Notes under the pieces: generated by a model
Databases searched by the model: none
The model's input: the letters and a program-made list of their open reading frames with translations, nothing else
What the model was told of the DNA's origin: nothing
Shown: piece by piece, positions 51,981 through 63,360 of the stretch
How positions within the stretch are numbered: the first letter of the stretch is position 1
How the letters are laid out: the number at the start of each line of letters is the position of its first letter
Made by a program: the position numbers and the translations under genes
Assembly (NCBI GenBank): GCA_032207245.1
Contig: CM063503.1
Location: forward strand, 63,574,744 to 63,638,743
DNA: 64,000 bases
From: Pardosa pseudoannulata
Lineage: Eukaryota; Arthropoda; Arachnida; Araneae; Lycosidae
Direction: 5' to 3'

Positions 51981-53345
51981 GACTCTGCTAGATGCATTTC
52001 CTTTTCCTCAACTTTGTGAATGAATTTTGTAGCTGTTTGAAATTAACATACGTACTATCTGATGTATAATACAGTTTATTCTATATATCAGTAGTGAGTA
52101 ACGCAGGTACATGTAATGGCACAGCTATTTTATTATGCAATATTTATTATTTTTGTGCATCATTGACCCGTGTTACTCATTTTCATCCGGAGTTCACTAG
52201 AGAACATTCTCCGGAAAATATCAATTTGTTAAATTCTATAACTTTCTTTGCGCGTGTTAATTCTGTATATTATTTTTTTTTCTAACTTTTCCTACACACT
52301 TAACACACTTTTATGCATTATATAAATCTTAAAAATATCTATTACATCCACAACTTCAACCTTTATTTTCCCATGTAACATCAGCTGTGGATAGGAATGT
52401 TTTACTTTATATATTTCTTGATTTAAGTAGTATGTTGCAATGGCTGCACAAAATTTCATACGCCTGCTTGAGTGTAGTGCTTTTGTGTAAGTATATACTA
52501 ATTCCTCCATGTAAATAAAAACCGTAGCATCATTTAGTAAAAACGATTTTTTCCTTTATCTCTTAAAATACATCTTTTATAAATACATTTTCTTCTTTAT
52601 TTTCATAAATAGTAAGAGTTCATTGCTACTGAGTGCAAAGATTCGGTTTCATCTTCGCTGTTGTAGAAATTAAATTTTAAATTTTCGTAATTCACTGGAT
52701 TTAATTCTAGATTTGTATATTTTACATTATGTTACACTCTTAGTGGATAAGAATGATGTTCAAAATCTCCACTTTTTAAGGCTGATAAATTGATATATGA
52801 AAATTTTATAGTGTTTTTATTTTCAAAACACGTAACCATTGCTATTCATCATACTTAAGCAGCATATTATCTAAACTGAGAATAAGGCGAGTTTCGGGGT
52901 TTGGAATAATGCGATAAAAGTAATTTATATCAATTCGGCCTTTTCTTCTTTATTTTGAAAAAATAGGACCAGCCTTTTATTTCTTTTTTATCTTCAAGGT
53001 GCTGCAAATTCTTTCTTGTTATTTTTTTCAATCACGAGTCATTAAACGAACCTTTACTAATACTGCGTCCATTTCGCCTTTAAAATAATGACATAGTTTA
53101 TTATTAATGGTTAACCCCATGATTCTCGAGTTACTTAACGTTCATTCTTGGAAGGAAAAAAAAAGAGACTTCTAATTCTCTCTGCGGACCTCTTTAATAA
53201 ATTTCTTCATGTTGCCACTATTCTTAACTACCAGAGATATGTTTTCCCATCACAATTAGCAGCATAATTGAATTCCTTGATTTTAACGAAGTCTGTATGT
53301 GCATCAGAACAAATTAATATTTAAGATCCGTGTAATGATAAACAT
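51981..53345. other. No recognised gene
   Basis: Sequence with more CpG than the left part of the window. The short open frames here (for example complement 52292-52510) show no family signature or splice context. Confidence 0.5.
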
Positions 53346-53346
53346 G

Positions 53347-53594
53347 CTAAGGATTATCTTCCGGAGAAGATGATTGTGGATGTGGCACTGCTTTCACATG
53401 TCGAATCGTTGGTTCATCGATATGTTGTGTGTATTTTGGACCATAAAGTCCAGTCGATGGGTGCAAACGCATTTTTTCTGGATCTGATGTACCGTCACTT
53501 TTCATCAGGAAGAACATCCCGAAGTTTAATTGAGGTATATCATAAAGCACTGCCAGGAAAAGCATCATAAATGTTAATCCTACAAGAAGGTAAC
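53347..53594 (-). CDS. Probable 3'-terminal exon of an unidentified small membrane protein
   Basis: On the minus strand an acceptor with a strong pyrimidine tract (TTCTTTTTTATATAG) ends just before 53594. The frame then reads YLLVGLTFMMLFLAVLYDIP and continues about 60 residues to TGKYGP-like polar sequence, ending in a proline- and serine-rich tail (VPHPQSSSPEDNP) and a TAA stop. An uncharged hydrophobic segment of about 16 residues is followed by a polar, probably soluble tail that contains MKSDGTSDPEKMRLHPSTG. This is what a C-terminal transmembrane segment plus tail would look like. Upstream exons should lie at higher coordinates or beyond the window; I did not find them with confidence. 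The protein is not recognised. The first ATG in the frame is at 53568, so a shorter single-exon reading of 73 residues is also possible. The sequence is less A+T-rich than its surroundings. Confidence 0.45.
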
Positions 53595-53599
53595 CTATA

Positions 53600-55570
53600 T
53601 AAAAAAGAAAAAGAAAAAATTAAGTATGCCCTGATTATGTTTAGATACTCCACTCCTATACTATCACAAATCTCTGAATCCCTTGACATACAAATAGGTG
53701 CTTTAGAAAAATATTTGAATTTAGTTAAACTGAAAAGTCATATGCAAACTGAGTCAGAGAACGTTTTATTTCGAAATTTAGATTGTTATATAGCATTTAA
53801 TTGATTAAATTCATATCTGTTATTCTTCATAAGACTTCAGTCTATCAGAGTCAAATATTGCTTTTTGGTATTCATCGTGCAAGATCACGGCTATACTGAA
53901 TACCACTTTTAGTGGAGTTTTTTCTGATTTAGTAGATGCGACTTTATTGCTAGCACAGTTTAGGAGATGGGTGCATTTTGACATTGTAAAAACACCAGAA
54001 TCAATGTATGAGGGAAGCAACCAAGTACGCTTTTTAAATACTGCTAAAAATAGATCTTGACGAGTTAGACTTCTCAAAATCTACATTGGCACATGAAATG
54101 ACGACCCCTCATCGTTGTATGTCAAGGAGGTAATACTCCCTTATTTGCGTTGTTAAGATTGATGGTCACATCGTATCTGGAAAATGACTTTTTACAATCA
54201 CCCCCAATTAATTTCGCATGTCGGGGTGAAATAAATATTTAACCCTCAAAGTAGACCATCTGTGTATGTAAATGGCAATGTAAATAAAATGGTGACTATA
54301 CAGATAGAAAGTAAATTTTTATGAATTTACAGGTAAAATTGCGTATTATATTTTTTAAATATAACCAAGAGCAAAGCTTATTACTTTTTACCCAACGTCG
54401 GAAGGTCATAATGTACCATTGGCAAGGTGTTGTTTGTAGATGACAACGACGGAGCGCCCCACTGTTCGGAGCACAGATGCCAAATTATGAAATCTTATAC
54501 CTTGGAGGGGTTCTTTCAACTTAAAAAAGAGGCAAAATCACAAGGCCACAGTTAAAATGCATAGGTGATACTGTGCGACATTTCAAACGAGCGTTATGCT
54601 GTGGGATGCTCACAATAAATGTGAACGTTCTACGGACAATTCCCGACATCCCATCGGAGTTGTGTGGGGAAAGGAGATCAATCATTCATTATGTCAACCT
54701 GATGTTGATGAATAGATGGATGACCTCTGCGGTGCAAATCCAATCTCATCTCGACCAGCACGAAAAGCTTTCTCACAGGATGAGTTAGCAACATAACTCC
54801 CTGGGCCAAGCCCTCTAGTTCTGGTGTTGCTAGTAATGGTATTGCATTAGTCTATGAAAATGAAAAAGCTTTTGCCGATTATACGACCGTTTTATACAAT
54901 AACGCATTCTCGCCAGATGTTTCAAATAATCCTTACCATATTCAGATGAATTTCTGCCACGGGCAACTTTGTTTTAGTTCTCTACCGCTGATCACTTTTT
55001 GTAAACAAGATTTAGAATGGTAGAAACCACACTATTCATTTCATCACCGTACAGCTATTTTTCTTTCCAACCGGATCGACTGCATATGATCTGTATGTAT
55101 CGATAACAGCACCATTATGCCACTGCTATATCCTGTTTGCTCAAGGTTGGTCTTATGCGATTTTCTGGACAACGTTAGTACTATTTTAGTTACAAACCCT
55201 GTATTTATAAAAAATCATTTGTTAGCTCAAAAATTAGGTATATATATTCCATGAAACAGTATTACCATCTCTGAATCAAAAAGTGAACTCAAATAAATTA
55301 CACGTAATAAACAGAAACATGAACTTTGAAAGTGTGATGTTTGCACGGCATGCGTGGAAATCACGCTGCGCACAAAAAGCGTAACACGAATGAGGTACGA
55401 TCATTGCTAAATCCCATTCTTCATTTAATCGTAATTATAATTAAAACATCTCACATAAATATGGAAACAGTACTATCAAGAAAGGTGCAATATTTTAGTT
55501 TGTTAAGTTTAGTTTTAGTCCTTGTAAGCTAGAAATGTAGTCCTTGAAAGAAGGCTATGCATAGGGTCTT
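53600..55570. other. Uncharacterised CpG-richer stretch
   Basis: It should contain upstream exons or an intron of the gene ending at 53347 if that gene is real, but I could not place an exon. TTAACCCTCAAAGTAGACC at 54239 looks like a lone TTAA-type terminus. Frames at complement 53820-54077 and 54573-54788 are not recognised. Confidence 0.4.
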
Positions 55571-55578
55571 AAACTTCC

Positions 55579-55762
55579 TTAACCCCTTCGCGACCAACGT
55601 CTCGTATACGCGACGCAGCGATTTCCCTCTTATCAGTCAAGACTAATTCCCGCTTCGGTTTTTCGTTGTCATCTATTGTTCGATTGATGAATAAAATTAG
55701 TAGTTCTGTTTTGAAGGTTTGAAAACTTGGAGTGAGAAATAAATGGCCCACGGAAGGGTTAA
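55579..55762. mobile_element. piggyBac-type TTAA MITE, family P1, copy 2
   Basis: TTAA (55579-55582), CCCCTTCGCGACCAACGTCT, ... , inverted end CCCTTCCGTGGGCC, TTAA (55759-55762). The internal element is 176 bp and perfectly TTAA-bounded. It shares its first ~60 bases with the element at 18139, where the CpGs are partly decayed. Non-coding. Confidence 0.7.
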
Positions 55763-56159
55763 AGTATTCTCTATGGTTTAAAGGTTCCCCCACTACTGCT
55801 GTATGCAATTGTGTGCGTTTATGGACTCAAAAAGGGATATCAAATCAAGATTTCGAAGATAAGTAGTAACATACAGAGGTGAAAACCTCGGATAGTCTTA
55901 GTTTAATAGTTTATAACTATACTATTGAACACAGTGTCTACAGTTATTTTATTCCATAGAATTTTTCCTCATTTTTAGTGGAATTGTAAGAGTTATTTAG
56001 TGTTTTTATTTTTATTAATTTCTTTTAAAGAAAAATGCCGAAATTCCTTAAGATATACTATTTGTAAATATTTTAGATTTTACCAGGAGTGCATTTTAAG
56101 CAAACACCGTTTTGAAATTTAAACACACAAATGTACTCTTTTTTAATAAATTTTATTTT

Positions 56160-56190
56160 TACAATAATTTTTTTTTTTTTTTTTTTTTAA
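56160..56190. repeat. Poly-T tract
   Basis: An uninterrupted T run of about 19 bases; no associated element was recognised. Confidence 0.8.
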
Positions 56191-56527
56191 AGATTAAAAT
56201 CAGGACACTTATCGTATCGTATAACCAGCTTTTGTATTGTACCCTTATAGAAATCTCCAGACTGACTATTCATTTTCTAAATATTTGTTTTTGTGCCCCA
56301 TGTCTTCTCATCATGCACATTCATGCGGACACCTTTAAGTGCTTTAACATCCTTTCTTAGCATTCCTTATCTCAATGTTTTCTTTATACATTTCACTGGT
56401 CTTTCAAGGAATTTCAGTTTCTTCCACATATTTTGCATTTAAAATAATAATAATAATAATAATGAACGACGAGGATATTTCACGGGTATTTTCGAGAATA
56501 TTTCGAGGGTATTTTCAATTAACTGAC

Positions 56528-57055
56528 TAGCGCTTCAAACCGAACCAAACCGACTCTAGATTTTGCAACAAATCTGGCTATTGATTTAAGAATCTTGCTT
56601 TCTTAGACAATGAATATGGAAAATAGAGGGATGAATTTTCAAAATTAAATTTGTATCTATCAACAAATTATCTCTTTTAATAGTAATTTTTATCGCGCTA
56701 GGGCGTGTGTGTGTGTGTGTGTGTGTGGGGTAACATTTTACTCTTTTGTCTGCGAGGGCAAAATTTCTAGAATAAGTAAAAATTCTAGAGTTTTTGCAAA
56801 ATTTCTAGAGTTGCAATCTAGAAACTTTGCCGTCCTAGTTAAAAGAGTAAAATGCTGTCCCTACACCCCCGATTAAAATTACCAGTAAAAAGTATGAATT
56901 TTTGAAGGATACAAATTCACTTTTGAGAAATTCATCTCTCTATTTGAGACATTTATTGTAAATAAAAATAAAATAAATAAAGAAGCACAATTCTAAAAGC
57001 AATGGCAACATTTGGTGCAAAATCTAGAGTCGATTTGGTTTGGTTTGGAGTGCTA
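56528..57055. repeat. 528-bp imperfect palindrome (foldback element)
   Basis: The left arm CTTCAAACCGAACCAAACCG, CTCTAGATTTTGCA, ATGAATTTTCAAAA pairs with the right arm TTTTGAGAAATTCAT, TGCAAAATCTAGAG, GGTTTGGTTTGGAG. The inner parts pair as well (ATTTTACTCTTTTGTC with AAAAGAGTAAAATG; CAAAATTTCTAG with CTAGAAACTTTG), giving one long hairpin centred near 56792. A (GT)n tract (56705-56727) interrupts the left arm only. The outermost bases of both arms match the 3' tail of the tRNA-derived SINE. Confidence 0.8.
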
Positions 57056-57125
57056 CAGTCTACTTTTTGCTGCATGAGGTTTAGTGAAACCGGGACCTAC
57101 TATCCATGGGTTCGAATACCACTGC
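57032..57125 (-). mobile_element. tRNA-derived SINE, partial copy
   Basis: TTTGGTTTGGTTTGGAGTGC, ACAGTCTACTTTTTGCTGCA and ACCGGGACCTACT match the 22837 SINE. After GGGACCTACT it departs from that copy, but a GGGTTCGAATACCAC piece follows. It forms the right edge of the palindrome. Confidence 0.7.
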
Positions 57126-57185
57126 AGGCTTGAATGTAAATAGTACATCGGACTCTACACTAAGGTACCTGCCATTTTGAATACC

Positions 57186-57784
57186 TCTAGGTCAATGGTT
57201 CTCAAACTTTTTATCCCATGGAACCCCTTTCTTACCAGGTACATAACGGAATCCCTGAATGAGTATTACTTAAGGAGGAACTAATGACATATTTATCACT
57301 GATCAGACATAAATATCAATATTAAACATTATAAAGCAATACAAAAATGCAGATAAAACTTACAAAAGATCACGAGGTGGCATTAAATTTTTTATAGAAT
57401 TTTACGGGCAAAATGATACATTGATGAATGTTTCATCCCATACTGCTACATGTGATTTGAATGACTCATTGTTACATCGTTTTTCTGCTTCCTATTGTTG
57501 CGCTTCTGGTGTATTAATTAATTACTATTATTAATTCTATGGAAGGAATTAGGGAAAAATTAGAAAATAATTTTACATATTTCCTTATATAGTCCGAAAT
57601 TAGTGTTTAATTTTTATAGCGTAAAAATAACGATCTTTTACATTAAAATGGGATAGAACAGCAAATTCTCTATGATGCTATCTTTCTCGTGAAAGGTGAA
57701 TAAAATTTCTTGAGGAACCCCTGGGGGGTCATTAAGGAATCCTAGATTTCCAAGGCACACACTTTGAGAAACCCTACTCTAGGC
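57186..57784. mobile_element. hAT-type MITE
   Basis: The left end CAATGGTTCTCAAACTTTTT and the inverted right end TAGGGTTTCTCAAAGTGTG give imperfect inverted repeats. They are flanked by near-identical 8-mers CTCTAGGT (57186-57193) and CTCTAGGC (57777-57784). The internal AACAGCAAATTCTCTATGAT is shared with the tandem array to the right. No transposase. Confidence 0.65.
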
Positions 57785-58750
57785 TAATATTAACTTATGG
57801 GGGAAAAATTCCCTCTGACCGTCTCACTTTTTAAGAATTCTTTAAAAAAATATTTACCACGGGATAGAACAGCAAATTCTCTAGGATGCTATCTTTTCCT
57901 TTTTTAAATTTATGTTTGTTAAATGTTCTTATTCGCGTTAGAAAAATACTATACCAAAATTTCTTACAAATAATTCAATGTGAAATATAATTTTCTCAAA
58001 TCTTTTTAAAGAAAGATAGCATCATAGAGAATTTACTGTTCTTTCACATAGTATAATATTTTAAAAGAATTCTTATAACGCTAGCCGACCAGACGGAATT
58101 CTGATTTCTCCATCAGTTAACATTAAGAAATGGAAATGAGATGAAAAGAAATGGTCGTTACGGAATCCTAGGGTTCCACGGAACACACTTTAAAAACCCT
58201 ACTCTAGACCAATATTAACCAATGGGGGAAAATTTCCTCTGACCTTCTCACTTTTTAAGAATTCTTTAAAAAATATTTACCACGGAAAAGAACAGCAAAT
58301 TCTCTAGGATGCTATCTTTTCCTTTTTTAAATTTATATCTGTTAAATGTTCTTATTCGTGTTTGAAAAATAATATACCAAAATTTCTTACAAATAATTTA
58401 ATATGAAATATAATTTTCTCGATTTTTTTAAAGAAAGATAGCATCATAGAGAATTTGCTGTTCTTTTACGTAGTATAATATTTTAAAAGAATTCTTATAA
58501 CGCTAGCCTACCAGACGGAATTTTGATTTCTCCATAGGTTAACATTAAGAAATAGAAATGAGATGAAGAGAAATGAAAACTCCTGGAAGGTCGCTACGGA
58601 ATCCTAGGGTTCCACGGAATACACTTTAAAAACCCTACTCTAGACCAATATTAACCAATGGGGAAAAATTTCCTCTGACCGTATCACTTTTTAAGAATTC
58701 TTTAAAAAATATTTACCACGGAATAGAACAGCAAATTCTTTAGAATGCTA

Positions 58751-58788
<38 letters not shown>

Positions 58789-59030
58789 ATGTCTGCTAAA
58801 TGTTCTAAATGTTCTTATTCGAGTTAGAAAAATAATATACCAAAATTTCTTACAAATAATTGAATATGAAATATAATTTTCTCGATTTTTTTTTTTAAAG
58901 AAAGTAGTATCACAGAGAATTTGCTGTTCTTTTATGTAGTATAATATTTTAAAAGAATTCTTATAACGCTAGCCGACCAGATGGAATTTTGATTTCTCCA
59001 TAGGTTAACATTAAAAAATAGAAATCCAAT
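57777..59030 (+). repeat. Three-copy tandem array, ~430-bp unit
   Basis: Units start with CTCTAGGCTAATATT (57777), CTCTAGACCAATATT (58202) and CTCTAGACCAATATT (58638); the third is cut off near 59030. Each contains an inverted repeat of about 60 bp: AAGAATTCTTTAAAAA...AACAGCAAATTCTCTAGGAT against ATCATAGAGAATTTACTGTT...AAAAGAATTCTT. The unit's right end (GGTTCCACGGAACACACTTT then AAACCCTA) copies the right end of the hAT MITE at 57186. Confidence 0.85.
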
Positions 59031-59543
59031 ATGGCTAGTATAGACTCATCTTAAGCAGTAGATTTCAGTCTAATTAGTGATTGTGTTAAAAAAATTTAAC
59101 GGAGTTCTCATAAATAAACTTGTTTATGACAGATTTATAACCTCAAATGTTATATCTTAATGTAAAAGATTGTTATTCATACATTATAAGAAACAAACAT
59201 TAATATCGAATTATTTAAACCAGTTCTTGCTGCAAACGGGAAAATAAGGGATAGTAATTTTGGATCTGATGAGGATTAAATATCAGAAAGATGCATAACT
59301 GTATACCCTAACTCTTATAACAATCGCTATTAGAATGCTACTTGCTTAATGCTTGCAGATATCTGAAACTGTATTAGAGATCCATTGAAGGTCAGTAATA
59401 GAATATTCAAAAGTTTGTTCAGGTGGTTTATACCGTGAACATCGTTGCTGATGTAAGAATCTATAATTCAGATTTAAGGTTTATGCGTTAGGATAATTTT
59501 GTATTTATCTTCATTCTTTGTGTTCTTGCATCAAATAATTGCA

Positions 59544-60225
59544 GTGAACCCGCTTAAAAAGTTCCCGTATAACAAGTTTTCCTACTAAAAACTTTTTATT
59601 TTTGTGGTCCTATTTTATTAATGTATCCTTAGTAGTAAATATTCTCGTTTAAGAAATTCCATTTTGAAACACTTTCCTACTTAAAAAGTTTTATTTACTC
59701 CAAATCTTTCTTTCCATTGTAACGTCAGGCTTAATTATTTTTTTATTGAACAGAGATACAAGAGATATAATTATGGAAGAATTGAATGACAGTAAAGAAT
59801 AACAATAAATATCATTTCAACATTTATGAAAATAACGGATTTTAGTAAATATTCTAGTTCAAGAAGTTCCACTTTTGAACACTTTCCCACTTAAGTTTTA
59901 CTCCAAACCTCTCTTTTCATTAGATCATGAAGCTTAATTAATTTTTTATTGAACATAGATACCAGAGATACAATTATGGAAGAATGGAATGATAATAAAG
60001 AATAACAATATATATCATATCAACATTTATTAAAATAACAGTTTTTAGTAAATGTTCCCGTTTAAGAAGTTCCACTTTTGAACACTTTCCCGGTTAAGTT
60101 TTATTTACTCCAAACCTCTTTTTCCATTAGAATGTGAGGCTTAATTAATTTTTTACTGAAAAGAGATACAAGAGATATATTTATGGAAGAATTGAATGAT
60201 AATAAAGCATAAGAATAAACGTGAG
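59544..60225 (+). repeat. Tandem array, ~200-215-bp unit, with a pogo-like left end
   Basis: CAGTGAACCCGCTTAAAAAG at 59544 resembles a pogo-type terminus. Units then repeat: CTCGTTTAAGAAATTCCA (59644), CTAGTTCAAGAAGTTCCACT (59856) and CCCGTTTAAGAAGTTCCACT (60057). Each is followed by GAACACTTTCC, a CTCCAAA(C/T)CT block and ATTATGGAAGAAT-like sequence. The terminus itself (GCTTAAAAAGTTCCCG) resembles the unit core, so the array may have grown from element ends. Confidence 0.7.
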
Positions 60226-61232
60226 AAATCTGCGCATTCTTCATCGAGAAAAAGGAATCGTAAACTGAATCTGTAGTTCATTCAGCGTGTACAGGTTGAC
60301 GTGTGATAAGACCTTTCAATTGAATAATAAATAACCGATTTGTGGAGTTTTTTTTAAGAACATAGCAAATTTTAATTCAATTTATAGTGTTGAGAAATCT
60401 GAAAGGAATACCAATACCAATGATAAATATCCTTATCTTATCATAAACGGCTGGTAAGTTAAGATTAAGAAAACTTAAACGTAGATAAGGAGAATTTTGA
60501 ACTTTAGAGACAACCTTTTTTGATATATCCCACACACATATATTTGTGAGTGTAAGGTATTAAAATTTTAATCTAAACGTACCTAAATTATTTTTTCAAA
60601 TTTTAATTCAATGTTGTTATGAATAACAATAGCTAAATATAAAAAATCAAATCTTTTGTTTTCCTATCATTAAAACCTTGACTTGCAAATTTTACTCTTT
60701 TGTTCATTTCATACCACACTGGATCCGTATTGCCCAATTCGAACCTTGAATGCCAATTTTGCAATTTTGTGTATCCATCAGGCCCAATAACAAACCACAG
60801 GAATGTTGAATTTGCATTTTATTTGGTAACAGTGTAAAAGTCTCGCTTGAGGGAGTTAAGTTTCTGTACAGTTTTCTAACAACTGCCATAGCTAGCGAAA
60901 GTTCAACAGTAGTTGTAGTGTTAGTTAACAAAATGAAGTGTGGGAAAATACTCTTATTGCCTGAATTTTTGGACTTTGAAGTGAAATAATGATGATGAAA
61001 TTTGACTGCATACTTTTAGGTGAATTTAGTCTCAGCAAAGTTAGGCTAGTTTCTTTTAATTTCTTCAGATAATTTTTGGGGCAGCCAACATATCGGGAGA
61101 TCGTCGAAGTCAGCATCCGTAGCTGTTTCCGTGCAGAAACATATGTTTGTGTGTGTGTATGTTTGTTCTGAGATATGTGTTGTTGCCGTCAAGAACCGAT
61201 AATAACATCCGTACATAGTAAGCAATTAGTAC

Positions 61233-61625
61233 AGTTGACTCCACTTAATGTGATCAGTTTGGGACACCATGATTTTCATAACAATAACCGATTGATAACA
61301 ATAAACGATATACAAAATTAGATAAATTCCCTCCCCACTTTAATTCACACTCAACCAAAGTCTTAAAACCTTTTCAACTTGCTCATCTTTACCAGCTCTA
61401 TTACGTTTGCACTCCGTATTTTTATTTTGTTTATCTCTTCTAGTAAGGTCATCACGATTTTTCCAAATTTTACACAATAGAGGCTGAGAAATGTTTAACT
61501 GCGCTGCAGCATTGTGCTGACTCATTTTTGGTAACCTGTCGATTTAAAGTTTCCATCTTTTGTTTTAATGTTAAATCATTTCGCTTTCTGGCTTCTACAT
61601 CGACAAGCTGCATGTAAGCGAGCAA
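61233..61625 (-). pseudogene. Pogo/Tigger-like transposase fragment, N-terminal HTH only
   Basis: On the minus strand the translation gives EARKRNDLTLKQKMETLNRQ, then a frameshift near 61524, then MSQHNAAAQLNISQPLLCKI and AGKDEQVEKVLRLWLSVN. This is the CENP-B/pogo type N-terminal DNA-binding region (KRNDLTLKEK...MSQREAAKKFNISQ...K.EDVEKALLRW in intact relatives). The frame then stops. CAGTTGACTCCACTTAATGT at 61232, with AACAATAACCGATTGATAAC, looks like the matching terminal repeat just ~110 bp after the fragment. The DDE domain is therefore deleted. Confidence 0.75.
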
Positions 61626-61784
61626 GGCATAAAATGTGGATAAGCTCTTTCTCAGTTCCGATAAGAATGTATTGCCTTTTGCTTATCTGACAACCATTGA
61701 CTACCAGCAGGGTGTGCGTATTTCTGAAAAATTCAAGGAACTTGTAATTTCCCCTCTCCTTTGTTAATTCTCCATTTCCCTAGG

Positions 61785-63360
61785 TCAGTGGTCAGCAAAG
61801 TGCTGCTCTAGATCTGCATGTGGCTCTTTGGCTCCTTAAGTGCTGCACTGGCACAAATATCCACGGAAGGCGCAATAATATTTTCATTTAACCCTCCGAG
61901 TGGAACACACCGAGAAAAAAAAGTCTCCAAAAATACGCTAAAGTTTCATTGTGTCAGTGACCAAAGTGTTCTATGATTTTTTACTTCACCCTTTGTCGAC
62001 TAGATTGGAATACAGGAAACCCACTCTCTTACTTTCCCTTTACTTTCGGTTATAAATAGATATATAGATATTATAGATTGTTAATTTTTAATACACATAA
62101 AGCTCGTCAAGTCTCGAAGATCATCCCATAAGAAATAATGGGTTCTAAAAGTACAAATAAAAATATTCTTTAAGAGAATGATTTCTATCTCTTTTACGAA
62201 AGTCATCCAAGCTATTTAAGTTTTGCAATTAGAGATACATCTGTTACCGCAAACGAAATACTTCGAAATAGAGATTTACAAAGCCATGAAAAGCTATCAG
62301 CGTCTTTGTGCCTCAGGGAGTAGGTGTGCAGTTCCTAAACAATCGACCAGACCCTCCTACCTCAAAACTCCATAGGGGAAAACACTGGCAGAAAGGTACA
62401 TTGCATCCATTTTCGGAACGTTTTTGGAGGTCGAAAATTGTACGTGACAACCGCTTTGAAGACATCATCGCTTTGGCGGAATTTTACGTGTGATCCGCTT
62501 AGAGGGTTAAAAAAAAAAACTTGGATAGAAAAAAAATTATGTCTTATTTTGATAAATAAAAATTCTTCTATAAATCGAGAACATGTATAATTTTTTGTTT
62601 AAGTTAAAAGGCAGATAGGTAATTAAAATTTTATATCGTTGTAAAAATACGTAACGAACATCGAGTTTAATTTTATAGTTTTCGTAAACGTAAACACAAA
62701 CTATGTACAATCTACCGACTGAAATTGTTCGTATGTTTTCGGCGTACTCCGGTATGGTACAAAGGTACCACAAGCATGCGCGAGCATACTTGTTCTAAAG
62801 TAGTATGTGGGGGGTGGGTACAAATTGGCATCACAGACCAGCAGTTTCAGTGTGAACTGTTTTGTCTTATCTACCGTGTCTGCCGTTGCCCTGTCTTATT
62901 AAAAAGTTGTATTTTTCAATCTAGCTGCACATCATACAGGTATTTTTATACGATTTTATTATACTTGCTATATATGTTTGTGGTTCCGGTAAAAAAATGT
63001 GCAATCGATTTTTCGATAACTTCTATTTGTCCAAATGTTGGAAGTTTGCTTCTATTTTTAGTCATATTAAAAGTTTTGTTATTTTGATGGTAGAAAAAAT
63101 TATTTTTTTCTTTTTAGTGCAGTTACATGTATTAATAAAACTGTATTTTTTTAAAGTTTTATTTTCATCAATTTAATAATGATAATATTTTTGTACTGGT
63201 GGTTTTAGAAAAAAATATATTTGGAATATTTTTATTGCTAAATAATTATAATAGTAATTATATTAATAATAGTTTTACTAAACAAGCAGATTTGGTTCCC
63301 ATTTTTTTTTAAATTGTTGTAATGTTCATATTTGGCTCTTTGGCTAATAAGTAACAAATT
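61785..63360. mobile_element. hAT-like non-autonomous element, right end degraded
   Basis: The left end CAGTGGTCAGCAAAGTGCTG and TGTGGCTCTTTGGCTCC is typical of hAT termini with a GGCTCTTTGGC subterminal block. The same block recurs as TTTGGCTCTTTGGCTAATAA at 63330-63350, where the right end would be, but the final CAGTGGTC-type bases cannot be seen. The element is interrupted by the piggyBac-type element at 61888-62510. Confidence 0.45.
61888..62510. mobile_element. piggyBac-type TTAA element, family P3, 615 bp
   Basis: TTAA (61888-61891) CCCTCCGAGTGGAACACACC ... and inverted right end CCCTCTAAGCGGATCACACG, TTAA (62507-62510). The ~20-bp inverted repeats match at most positions and the TTAA duplication is exact. 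An open frame (62308-62493) runs into the right terminal repeat; no piggyBac transposase motif is recognised in it. Confidence 0.75.

Noticed and set aside
52292..52510. 72-codon minus-strand frame
   Set aside because: No family signature, and neighbouring sequence looks non-coding.
53370..53804. Plus-strand open frames of 66 and 77 codons
   Set aside because: The first is the antisense shadow of the better-supported minus-strand exon; the second has low-complexity sequence and no recognised motif.
53820..54077. 85-codon minus-strand frame
   Set aside because: No recognised domain, no convincing splice sites and no link in phase to the exon at 53347-53594.
57777..60225. Regularly spaced repeats resembling a CRISPR-like or satellite array
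   Set aside because: Units are hundreds of bases long, only about three copies each, and match transposon ends; this is not a CRISPR array, and a large satellite cannot be claimed from three copies.
62308..62493. 61-codon frame inside the TTAA element
   Set aside because: It ends in the terminal repeat and lacks piggyBac transposase motifs, so it is most likely fortuitous.
62725..63087. 120-codon cysteine-rich frame
   Set aside because: It lies within the putative hAT-like element, has no recognised family and starts in unremarkable sequence.
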